Assembly (NCBI GenBank): GCA_035561515.1
Contig: DATMXP010000028.1
Location: 62,001-126,000, forward strand
Reading direction: 5' to 3'
DNA: 64,000 nt
Source: Terriglobales bacterium
GTDB taxonomy: Bacteria; Acidobacteriota; Terriglobia; Terriglobales; Acidobacteriaceae
A model generated the notes under the pieces. The model did not search any database and was not told the origin of the DNA. It saw nothing but the letters and a program-made list of their open reading frames with translations. Numbering within the stretch: position 1 is the stretch's first letter; each line of letters begins with the position of its first letter. The position numbers and the translations under genes were made by a program. Of the stretch, positions 17,251 to 30,881 are shown piece by piece.

Positions 17251-17451
17251 TTAGAGAACCTGAACGCTCTCGGCCTGGAGACCCTTGGGGCCTTTCACGA
17301 CGTTGAACTGGACCGTCTGGCCTTCTTGAAGGCTGCGGAATCCGTTCGACTGAATCGCGGAAAAATGCACGAATACATCTTCGCCGCTCTGACGGGTGAT
17401 AAAACCAAAGCCCTTTGCATCGTTAAACCACTTTACTGTTCCTTGTTCCAC
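17251..17451 (-). CDS. Cold-shock domain protein
   Basis: A 66-residue single cold-shock domain. Both RNA-binding motifs are present, KGFGFI (RNP1) and VFVHF (RNP2), in the standard order after GTVKWFND. It binds single-stranded nucleic acid and acts as an RNA chaperone in the cytoplasm. The GTG start follows GAGGAAC. The gene has its own terminator and a long AT-richer leader, consistent with a monocistronic, post-transcriptionally regulated csp gene. Confidence 0.95.
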   Translation of the reverse strand: MEQGTVKWFNDAKGFGFITRQSGEDVFVHFSAIQSNGFRSLQEGQTVQFNVVKGPKGLQAESVQVL

Positions 17452-17609
17452 TTTGTTGTTCCTCGAATTTCTAATTTGAAGCTGAATGAATCGGCGTATC
17501 TCGGGCAGGTATGCGTCAGGCGGTTACCTAGGCAGGACGTGCTCAATGAAACGAGTTCAAACTGCTACCAGCATTATACACGAGGAGGGCGGGACGGACC
17601 CGCCCGGGG

Positions 17610-20057
17610 TTATTCGTCGCGCAAAGTGCGTACTGGCTCCACCTGGGCGGCTCGGTACGCTGGAACGGCGGTCGCCAGTAGGGCAACGGTGACCAGGAGC
17701 ACGGATACACCCGCAAAGGTCAGCGAATCCCGCGAACTGACGCCGTAGATCACGCTGGCCAGCACACGTCCCAGAGCCAGGGCCCCTGCGAATCCGAGCA
17801 CCACACCGATAATGGTCGGCTTCAGGCCGTCCATCACAATCATCCGGACTACGTCACGGACCTGGGCTCCGAGCGCCATCCGGATGCCGATCTCTCGGAC
17901 ACGGCGGCGAACCGCGTAAGAGAGGACACTGTAGATCCCTACCGCGGCAAGTACCATAGCCAATCCGGCGAACGCTACCAGCAGGATCATGGTGAATCTG
18001 CGATGCGCTAGCGACTCCGAAACAACTTCTTCCATGGTTTGAGTGCCCACCAGGGTTTGGGTTGGATCCAGGGCGTGCACGGCGTTCGCCACTGCCGTTG
18101 TCAAGGCGCCGGGTTGGTTCACAGTACGGACCACCAGCGTCATGTATCCGGTTGACACCTGTAGAGAGGGCAGGTACACCGCTGCATTGGACCGATCGCT
18201 GTCCAGCCCTACCATATTCACATCTCCCACGATGCCGATGATTTCCCGTGGGGTAACGGGTAGCTCGAGGTATTTGTCGGTTAAGTCGAGGCTGATGTGC
18301 TTTCCGATGGGATCTTCGTTCGGAAAGAACTCCCGTGCGAGTGACTGGCTGATCAAGATCACGGGCGGTGTACCGCTTGTATCGCTATCAGAGAAATCGC
18401 GGCCTCGCAGCAACGGAACCTTCATAGTGTTGAGATAACCGGGGCTGATATTGCGAACGTGCACTTCCGGTTGATCGGCCATCTGTAGCACGGGACGACC
18501 TTCAATCAGGATCGGTTGATTCGATCCGCCCTGGAGGGGAAGCGAATCGATGTATGCAACCGACTCGACTCCCGGAAGTGCACGAATCTTGTCACGCAGC
18601 TGGGTATAGAAGCCACGGCGTTTCTCAGCTGTGTCGTACTTCGCCTCCGGCAAAGGGATGAAGGTAGTGAATACGTTCTTCGGATCCACTCCGGGGCTCG
18701 TGTTTTGCAGGTGGAAGAACGTTCGCACCATCAGGCCCGCGCCAACCAGGAGCATCAGCGACAGCGCCACCTCGGAGACAACGAGGACGCTCCGCGTCCG
18801 TGTCCCTCCGGAGTCCGCATCGGTTCGGCCAAGGCCTTGCTTCAATGCGTCGTTTACATCGCCCTTCGCGAAGCGGGATGCAGGAATGATGCCGGAGAGG
18901 AGTCCGGTAAGGATTGCTATGGCGAAGGTGAAAAGCAATACGGGCGCATCCAGTTGGATAGCGCCTGTCCTTGGCAGTGAGTCTGACAAGAAATTGGTAA
19001 TCACTTGGACGCCCAAATGTGCGAAGAACAGTCCAAGCACTCCGCCGGCAAGCGATAACAGCACAGTCTCCAACACTACCTGCCGAATCAGGTCGCTACG
19101 AGATGCTCCCAACGCCGCGCGGATCGCGAGTTCCTTTCGGCGTGACAGCGTCATCGCGAGCACAAGGTTCGCAACATTGGCGCAGGCTATCAACAGCACA
19201 AACGCCACCGCACCCAACAGCACCAGCAATGCCGGTCTGACGTCACCTACCAGTTCTTCTCGCAGAGGAACAATCAGCGAGCCCCACCCGGCGTTGTCGG
19301 CGGGATACTCACTTTCCAGTCGCGAGGCAATGGTAGAAAGTTCCGCCTGTGCCTGGTCCAGCGTCACGGCCGACTTAAGGCGTCCAATCGCTAAGTAATT
19401 GTGATTGCCGCGGACCGCCGCTTCCTTCGGCGTGAACTGCAGACAGGTCCAGATTTTCGTTGTTGGCGTATAGGTAGGGAAGGTGAACTTCTCCGGCATG
19501 ACGCCGACGACCGTAAACGGTTCGCCATCGAGAACGAGGTTCCTCCCAACGATGTTCTTGTCCGCACCGAAATTGATTTTCCAGAACGATTCAGACAAGA
19601 TTACCGTCTTAGGCGAACTGGTACTGCCGTCCTCGGGGGTAAATGTCCGGCCCAGCAACGGTGTGGCTTTCAGCACCGAGAAGAATGCGGGAGACACTCG
19701 GGTTCCGGTAATCGACTGCGGATCGCCTGAGCCGGTCAACGTTGCGGTACCGTTCCCCATCAGCGACATACTTTCGAAACTGGTACTCTCCTTCTGCCAG
19801 TCGAGAAAGTTAGCGGGCGACAACGCGAACTTCTTTAGTCCTGGAAAACTTCTTGCCGGAGGCACGTGCCAGACCTGCACAATGCGATCCGGCTCTGGAA
19901 ATGGAAGTGGCCGCAGGAGAACCGCGTCTACCACGCTGAAAATGGCAGTATTTGCGCCGATGCCGAGGGCAAGTACAACCACTATGATTGCGCTGAAGGC
20001 CGGTCGTTTCAGCAAGGTGCGGAGAGCATATTTAACTTCCTGGGGAATTCGCCACAT
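17610..20057 (-). CDS. ADOP-type ABC transporter permease
   Basis: An 815-residue double permease: two copies of the MacB-like periplasmic domain plus FtsX helices. The N-terminal motif [20 protein letters not shown] and the repeated LxxYGVxSRD-like C-terminus ([16 protein letters not shown]) are those of the acidobacterial duplicated orphan permease family. There is no ATPase gene beside it, which is usual for the family. Substrate is unknown; export of peptides or small toxic molecules is possible. It stands between csp and typA as a separate unit. Paralogues of this family are numerous in Acidobacteriota, which supports the taxonomic guess. Confidence 0.9.
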   Translation of the reverse strand: MWRIPQEVKYALRTLLKRPAFSAIIVVVLALGIGANTAIFSVVDAVLLRPLPFPEPDRIVQVWHVPPARSFPGLKKFALSPANFLDWQKESTSFESMSLMGNGTATLTGSGDPQSITGTRVSPAFFSVLKATPLLGRTFTPEDGSTSSPKTVILSESFWKINFGADKNIVGRNLVLDGEPFTVVGVMPEKFTFPTYTPTTKIWTCLQFTPKEAAVRGNHNYLAIGRLKSAVTLDQAQAELSTIASRLESEYPADNAGWGSLIVPLREELVGDVRPALLVLLGAVAFVLLIACANVANLVLAMTLSRRKELAIRAALGASRSDLIRQVVLETVLLSLAGGVLGLFFAHLGVQVITNFLSDSLPRTGAIQLDAPVLLFTFAIAILTGLLSGIIPASRFAKGDVNDALKQGLGRTDADSGGTRTRSVLVVSEVALSLMLLVGAGLMVRTFFHLQNTSPGVDPKNVFTTFIPLPEAKYDTAEKRRGFYTQLRDKIRALPGVESVAYIDSLPLQGGSNQPILIEGRPVLQMADQPEVHVRNISPGYLNTMKVPLLRGRDFSDSDTSGTPPVILISQSLAREFFPNEDPIGKHISLDLTDKYLELPVTPREIIGIVGDVNMVGLDSDRSNAAVYLPSLQVSTGYMTLVVRTVNQPGALTTAVANAVHALDPTQTLVGTQTMEEVVSESLAHRRFTMILLVAFAGLAMVLAAVGIYSVLSYAVRRRVREIGIRMALGAQVRDVVRMIVMDGLKPTIIGVVLGFAGALALGRVLASVIYGVSSRDSLTFAGVSVLLVTVALLATAVPAYRAAQVEPVRTLRDE

Positions 20058-20180
20058 AGGAACACCTGCTCATGTCATTGCATTGGACGTTCCATTTAAA
20101 GGCGCGTAAGCGGTTGAAAATACGGGGCGTATTGTTGGGAAATGTCCGAATCCGAGAGGGATCGTCCGGAAACGAACACG

Positions 20181-20209
20181 AAAAAGAGCGCGGGAGACGC
20201 CCGCGCTCT
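20181..20209 (-). terminator. Terminator of typA
   Basis: AGAGCGCGGG pairs with CCCGCGCTCT across a 4-base loop; on the minus strand the stem runs into CTTTTTC, 22 bases after the typA stop. Confidence 0.85.
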
Positions 20210-20230
20210 GGTGATTTCGGAACCCCAGTT

Positions 20231-22060
<1,830 letters not shown>

Positions 22061-22433
22061 TCCAATTCCTTTTTATAGCTGGTGCGTTTGCACGCATAAA
22101 CCTTATGAATGGTTGGGGTTTGCGCCTTGCAGACGGTACAGCGGTTGAAGTAACCAACAGGGGTACGTGGTTTCTAGTTTATCAGGGGCTCGGGTTCGGA
22201 CGCTGATATCTCTCGTCGGATCATTAGTCAGTCAGCAGAACTCCAGCACAAAGGTGAGAGGCACCGGGCAGTTTGCACGCACTTCTATGCGGAGTTTTAG
22301 CTGACTTCGAACGCCCATTAACTCCTAAGCAGTTTTGCCTAGCTCCGTAAGGTATGTAACCGAATTCATTGCGCCGGTATTAAGCAGAGAATGTTCGGGC
22401 GCCAGTTCGTCCAGACGTCGGTCTGGAGGACGA
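22061..22433. other. Intergenic region with no recognised gene
   Basis: About 370 bases between the divergent typA and lipoprotein genes. I see no convincing ORF, RNA fold or repeat. It must hold the promoters of both genes, but I find no clear -35/-10 pair. Confidence 0.5.
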
Positions 22434-23210
22434 ATGTACCGGTTTCATCTGGCAGTCCTGTTGACGGCAGCGCTCTGCTTGAGCGGCTGTGGCAGTGCCG
22501 CGCAAAGTGGCTCCTCGGTTACCAGCCCTGTCCAATCGGGCCAAAACGGCGGCGTGAGTACCGCTCCCGTCAAGGTAGTTTCAGACATTCATAAGATGAC
22601 AAACTGGAGTTCCTGTAGCGGAGACTGTTCCGGAGAGCCGGGCACAGACGCAACCTACTCGATGACGCAGAGCATTTCGTCTCCTTCGCTTACCGGATCG
22701 GCAATCGAGTTCCACATCAGCAGCGGAACTGCCTGGAATACGGCACTCTGGTGGAAGCAGGTCGGCGGGAACGACGCCATCACGCGCTATCTTTATGAAC
22801 TTTCGTTCTACGTCGCCGACCCCGGCGCAGGCCAGGCACTGGAATTCGCGGTAAACCAGAATGCCTCAGGATGGCGCTACGAGTACGCCACCCAGTGTGA
22901 CTACCGAGGCTCCGGCACTTGGCGCGTCTGGGACCACAACTCTCAACGCTGGTACACCTCAGGCAAGCAGTGCCCCGAACCGGTCGCGAATCAATGGAAC
23001 CGCATGGCGTGGGAACTCGAACGAACTTCCGACAACAAAGTCCGGTTCATCGCCGTGACACTCAACGGCCAACGTTCGGAGGTGAATATGAGCTTCGACG
23101 CAATTCCGGCATCGGGAAGCGGTATCGACGTGGCGTTTCAGATGGACTCAATCAGCACCCCACGTCCATGGAGCGTTTGGGTTGACGACATCAAGCTCAG
23201 CCAGTGGTAA
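22434..23210 (+). CDS. Secreted lipoprotein, unknown function
   Basis: A 258-residue lipoprotein. The ATG at 22434 was chosen because GGAGG lies four bases before it and it opens a lipoprotein signal ending in LSGC. A short Ser/Gly/Thr linker follows, then a beta-sandwich-like domain of ~210 residues rich in Trp and Tyr, with a CSGDC disulphide-type motif. The Trp/Gly-rich strands (ITRYLYELSFYVADP, PRPWSVWVDDIKLSQW) are reminiscent of carbohydrate-binding or concanavalin-like folds. I do not recognise a named family. No operon partner is evident. Confidence 0.65.
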   Translation: MYRFHLAVLLTAALCLSGCGSAAQSGSSVTSPVQSGQNGGVSTAPVKVVSDIHKMTNWSSCSGDCSGEPGTDATYSMTQSISSPSLTGSAIEFHISSGTAWNTALWWKQVGGNDAITRYLYELSFYVADPGAGQALEFAVNQNASGWRYEYATQCDYRGSGTWRVWDHNSQRWYTSGKQCPEPVANQWNRMAWELERTSDNKVRFIAVTLNGQRSEVNMSFDAIPASGSGIDVAFQMDSISTPRPWSVWVDDIKLSQW

Positions 23211-23213
23211 TGC

Positions 23214-23384
23214 CTAGAGCATGCCGCCTGACTTGATCGTCAGGTTCTCGAGCGCCATCTCCAGTTTGACGATCGCTTCTTCCAGCTTCGGATGGCGATC
23301 GAGTTCAGTCCGAATACTCTCAAGCAGTTGGCGCACGTCGGTGAGATTCTTAATGACTTGCTGATCTGAATCTGGAGTCGCCAT
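23214..23384 (-). CDS. Small helical protein
   Basis: A 56-residue protein from the ATG at 23384, chosen because GGAGG ends five bases upstream; the in-frame start at 23477 has no ribosome site. It is almost entirely charged helix (NLTDVRQLLESIRTELDRHP, KLEEAIVKLEMALENL) and may form a coiled coil. No family recognised. It converges with the lipoprotein gene, four bases from its stop. Confidence 0.5.
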   Translation of the reverse strand: MATPDSDQQVIKNLTDVRQLLESIRTELDRHPKLEEAIVKLEMALENLTIKSGGML

Positions 23385-23520
23385 AAGAGCCTCCACTAGC
23401 AACTTTACCTTACCGCGCCGGGAAGGACCCGTCTGTGATTCGTTCCTCCTTGAAAAGTGACCCGGCACGGATGACACGCAGGAGTTTTGGTGGGAGAATT
23501 CTACCGCTCAGGGGGCGCCT

Positions 23521-23685
23521 ATGCCGGTTTACGACTACTTCTGCGAAGCCTGCAAAAAGGAATTTGAATTGACACTAACCCTGCACGAGCACGACGACGA
23601 AAGGATCAAGTGTCCGAAATGCGGTAGCAAGAAAGTCCACCAGATCGCCGCCGCATTCACCGCAGTGACGTCAAAGAAGAGCTAG
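23521..23685 (+). CDS. FmdB-family zinc-ribbon protein
   Basis: A 54-residue protein beginning MPVYDYFCEACKKEFEL with a second pair CPKCG, giving the two CxxC knuckles of the FmdB regulatory-protein family of zinc ribbons. These are widespread small proteins with no firm function. The next gene in the same direction is far away, and tRNA-Leu follows on the opposite strand. Confidence 0.85.
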   Translation: MPVYDYFCEACKKEFELTLTLHEHDDERIKCPKCGSKKVHQIAAAFTAVTSKKS

Positions 23686-23747
23686 ATGTAGCGGAAAGCA
23701 CTCATCGGCCGCTCGAGAGGCGATATATCTTCGGTTGACTTGTTTGA

Positions 23748-23835
23748 TGGTGCCGGGAGGGGGAGTCGAACCCCCAAGGTACCAAGTACCGGCGGATTTT
23801 GAGTCCGCTGCGTCTGCCAGTTCCGCCATCCCGGC
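23748..23835 (-). tRNA. tRNA-Leu(CAA)
   Basis: The minus strand folds as a class II tRNA: acceptor GCCGGGA/TCCCGGC, anticodon stem GCGGA/TCCGC around loop CTCAAAA (anticodon CAA), a long variable arm, T arm GGGGGTTCGACTCCCCC, and an encoded 3' CCA. It reads UUG codons. Confidence 0.95.
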
Positions 23836-23852
23836 TTAGGGTAGGCACAGAC

Positions 23853-23858
23853 AGTATA
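23853..23858 (-). promoter_or_regulatory. Probable -10 element of tRNA-Leu
   Basis: TATACT on the minus strand lies 17 bases before the mature 5' end of tRNA-Leu, a typical distance for a stable RNA promoter. The -35 box is poor. Confidence 0.4.
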
Positions 23859-23873
23859 GCAGGGGATTTCCTG

Positions 23874-24596
23874 CTACTTCTGCGACTTCAGCTTCCAGGC
23901 CACCTTCCGCAGCATCCCCAGTAGTGTCTCCGCGTCCGCCGGAGCGAGTTTCATCCGCCGCACCATTCGCCGCAGTTTCTCCTTCGTAACCGCTGCCGTC
24001 TTCGGCTTTATGTAGCCGCTGGCATCAAGTGCTTCTAGCAATACCTGGGTGAGCCGCTCCAATTCGGCGGCCGTCGCGCGGGGCGTCAATGCCGTCTCAA
24101 CACGGATCTTCGGATCGCGAGCTAGTTCGTAGAGGCAGACCGCCACCGCCTGGCCGAGATTCATCGAAGGATGCGCCTCCCGGGTGGGGATCTGTAGAAG
24201 CCAGTGGCAATGCGCAAGGTCGTCATTCGAGAGACCCCGTTTCTCCGAACCGAAAAGTAACGCGACGTTGCCGGACACCAGCTGCTTGCGAATCAGTCCG
24301 CCTCCGAAAGGAAGGGTGCGGATGGGATGATCGAGTTCGCGGTTTGTGCCGGCTGTGGTGCCGACGACGAGATGGCAATCGGCAACTGCATCAGCAACCG
24401 ACGCAAAACTTTTGGCGGAAGCAAGCAGTTCGGCTGCGCCCACGGCGGACCGTGCTTCTCGAAACGCAACATCATACGGATTCACGACCCGCAGCCGGGT
24501 AAATCCGAAATTGCTCATCGCCCTCGCGGCCGCACCGATGTTCAGTGGGTTCCGAGTTGAAACCAGCACCACGATGAGTTCGCCGCTCACGGGCAC
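23874..24596 (-). CDS. TrmH/SpoU-family RNA 2'-O-methyltransferase (TrmJ-like)
   Basis: A 240-residue SPOUT-class methylase that methylates ribose in tRNA, probably at position 32. Motifs NPLNIGAAARAM, ALLFGSEKRGL and PSMNLGQAVAVCLYE are the SAM-binding deep knot of the family, and the C-terminal helical tail matches TrmJ. I prefer GTG 24596, because GGAGG stands 11 bases upstream inside the end of the antiporter gene and the start lies one base after that gene's stop; earlier in-frame starts would overlap it. It is the last gene of the PDZ-antiporter-methylase run. Confidence 0.85.
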   Translation of the reverse strand: MPVSGELIVVLVSTRNPLNIGAAARAMSNFGFTRLRVVNPYDVAFREARSAVGAAELLASAKSFASVADAVADCHLVVGTTAGTNRELDHPIRTLPFGGGLIRKQLVSGNVALLFGSEKRGLSNDDLAHCHWLLQIPTREAHPSMNLGQAVAVCLYELARDPKIRVETALTPRATAAELERLTQVLLEALDASGYIKPKTAAVTKEKLRRMVRRMKLAPADAETLLGMLRKVAWKLKSQK

Positions 24597-24597
24597 G

Positions 24598-25800
24598 TTA
24601 TTCAAGGACCTCCAGCGCATTCGCGGTTCGAGCCTGCGATTCCCCACTCCGCAGCAGGACATTCCTCACGCTAACGGGTCCAGCAATTTCGTAAACGAGA
24701 ATTGCGCCCAAGACGATCGTACTCAGTTCCGCACCAAGATTCGGGAAGCGTTTGGTGAGCGACAAGACTAAGCCAATCGCAAGTCCAGCATGCGCCATCA
24801 AGCCGAAGCCCATACGTCCACGGAACTCATCCGGCAGTTGTGCGAGACGAGCGCCGGCATAGCCGCCGCCAATTTTTCCAATGGCTCGTCCAAGTATGTA
24901 TGCGAGACCCACAACGCCTAGTGACTTCAGCAGCCCGAGTTGCAGATGAGCTCCGGCGATGACGAAGAACACTGCATAGAAAGGCGGATCGGTGCGCGAC
25001 TGCACCCGCGCGAGACGTCCGGTATTCGCCGAGAAGTTGGCCGTTGTAGCGCCTAACGTCAGGCTTACGACCAGTGTCGAGAGATCGAGTACCAGCGAAA
25101 CACCTGCGCACAACAACACACATCCGATGAGCAGGATGAGCGTCTCGCCGTGCTCCACCACCTTTGTGCACCATGCCGCAAGCAGCAGGCCAACAAGATA
25201 TCCAAGCGCGATTGAGCCCAGCAGTTGCCAGAGAATGGTGTAGAGAATCTGATAAACGTTGATGCCGGAACTTCCGAAGCTGCCCGTCAATTGAAGAACC
25301 GCGGTAACCAGCAGGAACGAACCGAGGCAAAAAAGGTTATTGATGGCGATGACGCCGGTAAGCGCCTGTGTGAAAGGGCCCTGGGCGTTGTACTCGCGGA
25401 TTACCATCAATGTGGAAGCGGCGCCGGTTTCCATGGCAACGACTCCGAGCAAGACCGCGATCCGCCACGGTTCACCCGCCGCGAGGGTCGCCAGTGTAAC
25501 CAGAATTGCTGTCGAGAAGCACTCGAGTGCCGTGATCCGCACGACGGACCTTCCGATGCTCCGGAAGTGCCCGAACTCGAAGATGGACCCGATTGAGAAG
25601 AGGATAAGCGCAAGAGCAATCTCGCTGAACACGCTCAGCGACGTCAGATTCTGCTCGTTGATCCAGCCCAGCACAGATGGTCCGACGATGATGCCGGCAA
25701 GGATGTAACCGGTGACTTCCGGAATACGCAGGAATTTGACCAGATGCCCCGCGAGCAGTGACAGCAACAGGATGAGCGCGACAGAAGCAAGTTCGTTCAT
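24598..25800 (-). CDS. Monovalent cation/proton antiporter (CPA2-like)
   Basis: A 400-residue protein with about 12 transmembrane helices, of the Na+/H+ exchanger domain family (LRIPEVTGYILAGIIVGPSV, MAHAGLAIGLVLSLTKRFP). It exchanges Na+ or K+ for protons at the inner membrane. There is no C-terminal RCK/TrkA domain. The ATG at 25800 overlaps the stop of the PDZ gene as ATGA, so the two are coupled. The ion specificity cannot be read from the sequence. Confidence 0.85.
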   Translation of the reverse strand: MNELASVALILLLSLLAGHLVKFLRIPEVTGYILAGIIVGPSVLGWINEQNLTSLSVFSEIALALILFSIGSIFEFGHFRSIGRSVVRITALECFSTAILVTLATLAAGEPWRIAVLLGVVAMETGAASTLMVIREYNAQGPFTQALTGVIAINNLFCLGSFLLVTAVLQLTGSFGSSGINVYQILYTILWQLLGSIALGYLVGLLLAAWCTKVVEHGETLILLIGCVLLCAGVSLVLDLSTLVVSLTLGATTANFSANTGRLARVQSRTDPPFYAVFFVIAGAHLQLGLLKSLGVVGLAYILGRAIGKIGGGYAGARLAQLPDEFRGRMGFGLMAHAGLAIGLVLSLTKRFPNLGAELSTIVLGAILVYEIAGPVSVRNVLLRSGESQARTANALEVLE

Positions 25801-27059
25801 GGCGTCACCCATATCAGTACTCTGCGGCCTGGGCGTTGCACGAGCACGGTTGAAGGTTCAGGCACGCGAAAATCACCCAGGGCGCGCTCTACGGAGGCGA
25901 TCGATGCCTTCATTCCATCGATTTCAAGAATGCGATCGGACGGCCGAATGTCAGCGCGATCGGCACTGCTCCCGCGCAACACCCGCTTGAGCGCCACGCC
26001 CGCGTCATCGTTTGGCACGACGCCTATCAAACCCTCGGAGGACACTCTGCCCACATGAATCGGAGAGAGGTGAATGGTGATGCGTCTTTGTCCGCGACGA
26101 ATTCGAAGGTCGTGGCCTGATGGAGCGGCGCGTCCGAGGATAGCGGCTGCTTCCTGCGGCAGCGAGACCTGCTGGTTGTCTACGGAAAGGATCTCGTCAC
26201 CAGGCCTCAGATCGGCATCTTCGGCGGGCCAGTTGTCCCACGTCTCCTGAACTACCACACTGGGAGACGCCGAACCACCGGCGGACTGCGATCTGAAACG
26301 AACCCCGTACATGGAAAGTGCGGTACCGGTCGGCGAGTTCCCTCCGGAAATGGCCCGTTGAATTTCAGAAACGGGAATCACCGCAGGCCCGTCGTCGCAA
26401 GGCACTACCACGCCGTGCAGGTCGCCCTCGAGATCTATCAATGCGCCGCCGAGATGCGAGTTGTTCAAGGGGATCGTTGTCAACATGCGGTTCTGAATGA
26501 ACGGGCCGCAATCCCCTTTCCCAAAGCCGTTATAGATGCCTGGACTAACGATGGATTCCTGAGCGGAATTCTCAGCGACGACTAGCACCCACGTAGCGAG
26601 TTGCGGTGGAGCGGTTGCCAACCTGGATTCGACAAGATCCGTGCCGGGGTTCGCGGACGACCTGAAGAAGGGCAGGCCGGGAATCCAACTGCCGGGCGAA
26701 AAGGCGGGGGCTGCAGCGCCGATTCCGATGGCACCCTCGCGGGGCAAGGCATCCAGCCTTTTGGGAACAATGAGGCCGAGTTTGGGGATTATGACCCCGG
26801 AAACGCCCCACGGTTGAATTAGAGCAACACGCGAAGAAGCCTGCTCGCCGACGCTTGCGAAGGTGTTGGAAAGATTTCGCAGGCTATTGCGGCGGACCAG
26901 TTGCTGAAGGCCTTCCAGTTCGGCGCGAGTAACAGTACGTTCTTCGCCGTTTTTGTGGTGCGAGCCGAAGTAGGGCCGGAGCAAGATTCCGGTCGTGAGT
27001 ATGAGAACTGCGATGACTGCCAGAATCGCCGCGTAGCGATTGCGGTCAGAAAGAAACAT
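25797..27059 (-). CDS. Membrane-anchored HtrA-like protein with two PDZ domains, protease site degenerate
   Basis: A 420-residue protein with one N-terminal transmembrane helix (AAILAVIAVLILTTGILL). The middle (about 60-230) resembles a trypsin-like HtrA fold, but where GNSGGPL should be it reads NNSHLGGAL, and I see no His/Asp pair, so it is probably not a peptidase. Two PDZ domains follow (about 250-330, with ADLRPGDEILSVDNQ; and about 340-420, with ADIRPSDRILEIDG). It may act as a periplasmic sensor or scaffold. It is translationally coupled to the antiporter gene. Confidence 0.75.
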   Translation of the reverse strand: MFLSDRNRYAAILAVIAVLILTTGILLRPYFGSHHKNGEERTVTRAELEGLQQLVRRNSLRNLSNTFASVGEQASSRVALIQPWGVSGVIIPKLGLIVPKRLDALPREGAIGIGAAAPAFSPGSWIPGLPFFRSSANPGTDLVESRLATAPPQLATWVLVVAENSAQESIVSPGIYNGFGKGDCGPFIQNRMLTTIPLNNSHLGGALIDLEGDLHGVVVPCDDGPAVIPVSEIQRAISGGNSPTGTALSMYGVRFRSQSAGGSASPSVVVQETWDNWPAEDADLRPGDEILSVDNQQVSLPQEAAAILGRAAPSGHDLRIRRGQRRITIHLSPIHVGRVSSEGLIGVVPNDDAGVALKRVLRGSSADRADIRPSDRILEIDGMKASIASVERALGDFRVPEPSTVLVQRPGRRVLIWVTP

Positions 27060-27096
27060 TCCATCTCCGGTTCGTGAATCCGTTGTCTTACACGCG

Positions 27097-29712
27097 TTAG
27101 CGGAAACCTGTCACGAGGACTACATCACTCTTCTGAGAACCGCGAGAAATCACCAGGTCTTTGCCATCGGGGGTCCAGTCGAAAGAAAAGGAATCGCCTG
27201 ATGGGAAGTTAGTCACCTTGTATGCAGGCTTGCCGTTGATTGGCTGAGCCCAAACGTTTCGGGCGCCGTCTTTGGCTAGAAGATACGCGACCGCGTCACC
27301 ATTGGGAGTAAACCGCACGAGGTCCGCACCCAATGGAACCGGGAAGTCCGTTACCTGCTTGTTGTCGGAAACGCGAAGGACCAGGCAGCGGACTTGGAAA
27401 TCCGCGCCCGTGTAGATGAACCCAAGATACCGGCCATCATTGGAGAAGAAGACGAAACCATTCATCCCTGGTTTGCCGGGGACGTCGTACTGGGTGATGG
27501 GGCCACCTTCGACGGACATGGTCTGCAACTTGCGAGAATCGCTGAAGATGATGTTCTTCCCGTCGGGAGTGCAGGAGAGGTTGTTGGCAGATCCCAAATC
27601 CGTCAGCCTGGTCAGGTTCGAGCCGTCGAGATTGATACGCCAGATGTTCAGGCTTTCTTTCAACCCAACCAGCACGACGTAATTTCCGCAGCGAGTGCCG
27701 CTCTGAATACGCTCCAGGCCGCTAACAAGGTTCTTTGGATTCGTTCCGTCAAGATCGAGTTGAACCAGTTCGGTGCGACGGTTCAATGCGTAGATGTGGT
27801 CGCCGGAGATGCGGATTCCGAAGCCGAGCGATTCACCAGACGTGATCTGGCGGGCGCGATTGGTATCTCCATTGGGCAAGCGGAACAGGTTGCTCTCGAC
27901 ACTGGTTTGGACGGCCACCAGCCTGCTGTCGTCACTAGTTATATCGAGACAGCAGCCGGCATAGAAACTCAGGTCGTTGGTGAAGCGAGTGCGTTTGCCA
28001 TCCGGATAGGAGATGAAGAATATCTGGTTATTCGCCTGCTTCCGATCATTGATGATGGACAGCAGGCCAGATCCATCTCCTAACCACACAACAGCGAGGA
28101 TGGGGTCGGGCGAACTCAACAGCCGCTTGATTGAGCCGTCTTTAGGGTTCAGTAGCTCGAGGGCAAAGGCAATATCTTTGCCGAGGTACACCGTCCCGTA
28201 GGCGATTGATTTTCCGTCGGGCGACCAGTCCACGGTTTGTGGAGACTGGCCGGTAATGGACTTCAGCACCTGCGGGTTCGAGCCATCCTGGTTCGCGATG
28301 ATGAAATCTGTGCCCCGTCCAGGGACGCCACGGGCAAACACGAACTGCGAGCCGTCAGGAGAAAAGGTCGGAAGCGAATCGACGTCCTTGGCGATCTGCT
28401 GGGGAGTGCCGCCAAGCACGGGCATGACATAAAGATACCGATAATTAGCTGTGCTCTTGTCTGACCGGACAAAGTAAATGTAGTTGCCGTCTCGCGAGAA
28501 CGTAACCCCGACGAATACGACCGCTTCCGGCGCGAGCACCTGAATGTCCGTGCGCGTTGCGACCTGCCGGACCCACAGACTCTGCTGTTCGCCGTTGCGC
28601 AGCACGTAAACGATGTAGCGGCCGTCGGGAGAGACACCGGCCTGGACGGCCTTGCCCGAGTCGGTAAGCTTTTCGAATTGCATGTTCTGCACATTCAGTG
28701 CAGGACGTTTCTTGAACACCGTGTATCCAGCGATCACGGCGGCGATGACGAACAGCACAGCAACGAGTGCAATGATTCCCCATCCAGAACTCTTCGGCAC
28801 CACCTTCGTTGCAGTGGTGACCTGGGTTGCGATCTGCACGCGTCCGGAACTGGTGTCGCGCTTCAGACGCTTGAGTTCGGCGCGCATTTCAGCGGCACTC
28901 TGGTAGCGAAGATCGCGGTCCTTCTCCAAGGCGGTACGAATAATCTCTTCCAGCTTGGGAGGAAGAGAGCCGTTGAGCTCTGAAGGAGAGACGGGATCGC
29001 GGTTCAGGATGCCATCGAAAATCACCGCCGAGGTATCGCCCTCGAAAGGGAGCTTCGCGGTGGCCATCTGGTACAGAACGGCACCGAAGGAAAACAGATC
29101 GCTGCGGGCGTCAAGGTCCTTACCTCTGGCCTGCTCGGGGGACATATAGGCGATGGTGCCGACGGCAGTTCCGGGACTGGTGAGGTGCGAATCTGTGGCA
29201 CCAACGGTGGCGGCCGTGGTCTGCGCCACGGCTTTCTTCTCGGCCACGAGCTTGGCGAGTCCGAAATCGAGTAGTTTGGCCTGCCCACGCGTGGTCACAA
29301 AGATGTTAGCGGGTTTGATGTCGCGGTGGATGATACCGCGGGAATGGGCTGCATCGAGCCCATCGGCGATCTGGATGGCGAGGTCTAGCAGTTCCTGAGT
29401 ATCGAAGGGGCGCCCGGCTTGATGACGATCCAGTGGCGCACCATCCAACAACTCCATGGCGATGAAGACGTGCCCATCGACCTCGGCAATCTCGTAAATC
29501 GTGCAGATGTTCGGGTGATTCAGGGCGGAAGCGGAACGCGCCTCCATACGGAAGCGCTCCACCGCTTGCGGAGATTTCGACACGTCGTCGGGCAGGAATT
29601 TCAGCGCAACATGCCGGCCGAGGTTGAGGTCTTCGGCCTCGTACACCACACCCATGCCGCCACTTCCCAGCTTGCCAAGGATCCGATAGTGCGAAATGGT
29701 CTGCCCGATCAC
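27097..29712 (-). CDS. Ser/Thr protein kinase with TolB-like propeller tail
   Basis: An 871-residue transmembrane Hanks-type kinase. The kinase domain (about 8-270) has GKLGSGGMG, Lys38 in [13 protein letters not shown], and DFGLA. A single helix (about 312-335) crosses the membrane. The remaining ~530 residues are WD40/PD40-like beta-propeller repeats ([29 protein letters not shown]) and lie outside the cell. This layout is abundant in Acidobacteriota. The signal and substrates are unknown. The GTG start is preceded by AAGG. It is not clearly in an operon with the neighbours. Confidence 0.93.
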   Translation of the reverse strand: MIGQTISHYRILGKLGSGGMGVVYEAEDLNLGRHVALKFLPDDVSKSPQAVERFRMEARSASALNHPNICTIYEIAEVDGHVFIAMELLDGAPLDRHQAGRPFDTQELLDLAIQIADGLDAAHSRGIIHRDIKPANIFVTTRGQAKLLDFGLAKLVAEKKAVAQTTAATVGATDSHLTSPGTAVGTIAYMSPEQARGKDLDARSDLFSFGAVLYQMATAKLPFEGDTSAVIFDGILNRDPVSPSELNGSLPPKLEEIIRTALEKDRDLRYQSAAEMRAELKRLKRDTSSGRVQIATQVTTATKVVPKSSGWGIIALVAVLFVIAAVIAGYTVFKKRPALNVQNMQFEKLTDSGKAVQAGVSPDGRYIVYVLRNGEQQSLWVRQVATRTDIQVLAPEAVVFVGVTFSRDGNYIYFVRSDKSTANYRYLYVMPVLGGTPQQIAKDVDSLPTFSPDGSQFVFARGVPGRGTDFIIANQDGSNPQVLKSITGQSPQTVDWSPDGKSIAYGTVYLGKDIAFALELLNPKDGSIKRLLSSPDPILAVVWLGDGSGLLSIINDRKQANNQIFFISYPDGKRTRFTNDLSFYAGCCLDITSDDSRLVAVQTSVESNLFRLPNGDTNRARQITSGESLGFGIRISGDHIYALNRRTELVQLDLDGTNPKNLVSGLERIQSGTRCGNYVVLVGLKESLNIWRINLDGSNLTRLTDLGSANNLSCTPDGKNIIFSDSRKLQTMSVEGGPITQYDVPGKPGMNGFVFFSNDGRYLGFIYTGADFQVRCLVLRVSDNKQVTDFPVPLGADLVRFTPNGDAVAYLLAKDGARNVWAQPINGKPAYKVTNFPSGDSFSFDWTPDGKDLVISRGSQKSDVVLVTGFR

Positions 29713-29784
29713 CCGTATGCCTTACGTGCGATGTTATGTGGGCTGCTGGCGATGGTCAACCTCTGTCGCGGCCGGCGGCAGTAG

Positions 29785-30807
<1,023 letters not shown>

Positions 30808-30881
30808 GGGATTCTCCTATCCATGAATAGATGAATGCCACTGCGGTTGGTCGCCAACGCTCCCAAATGTTTTTCCGACTA

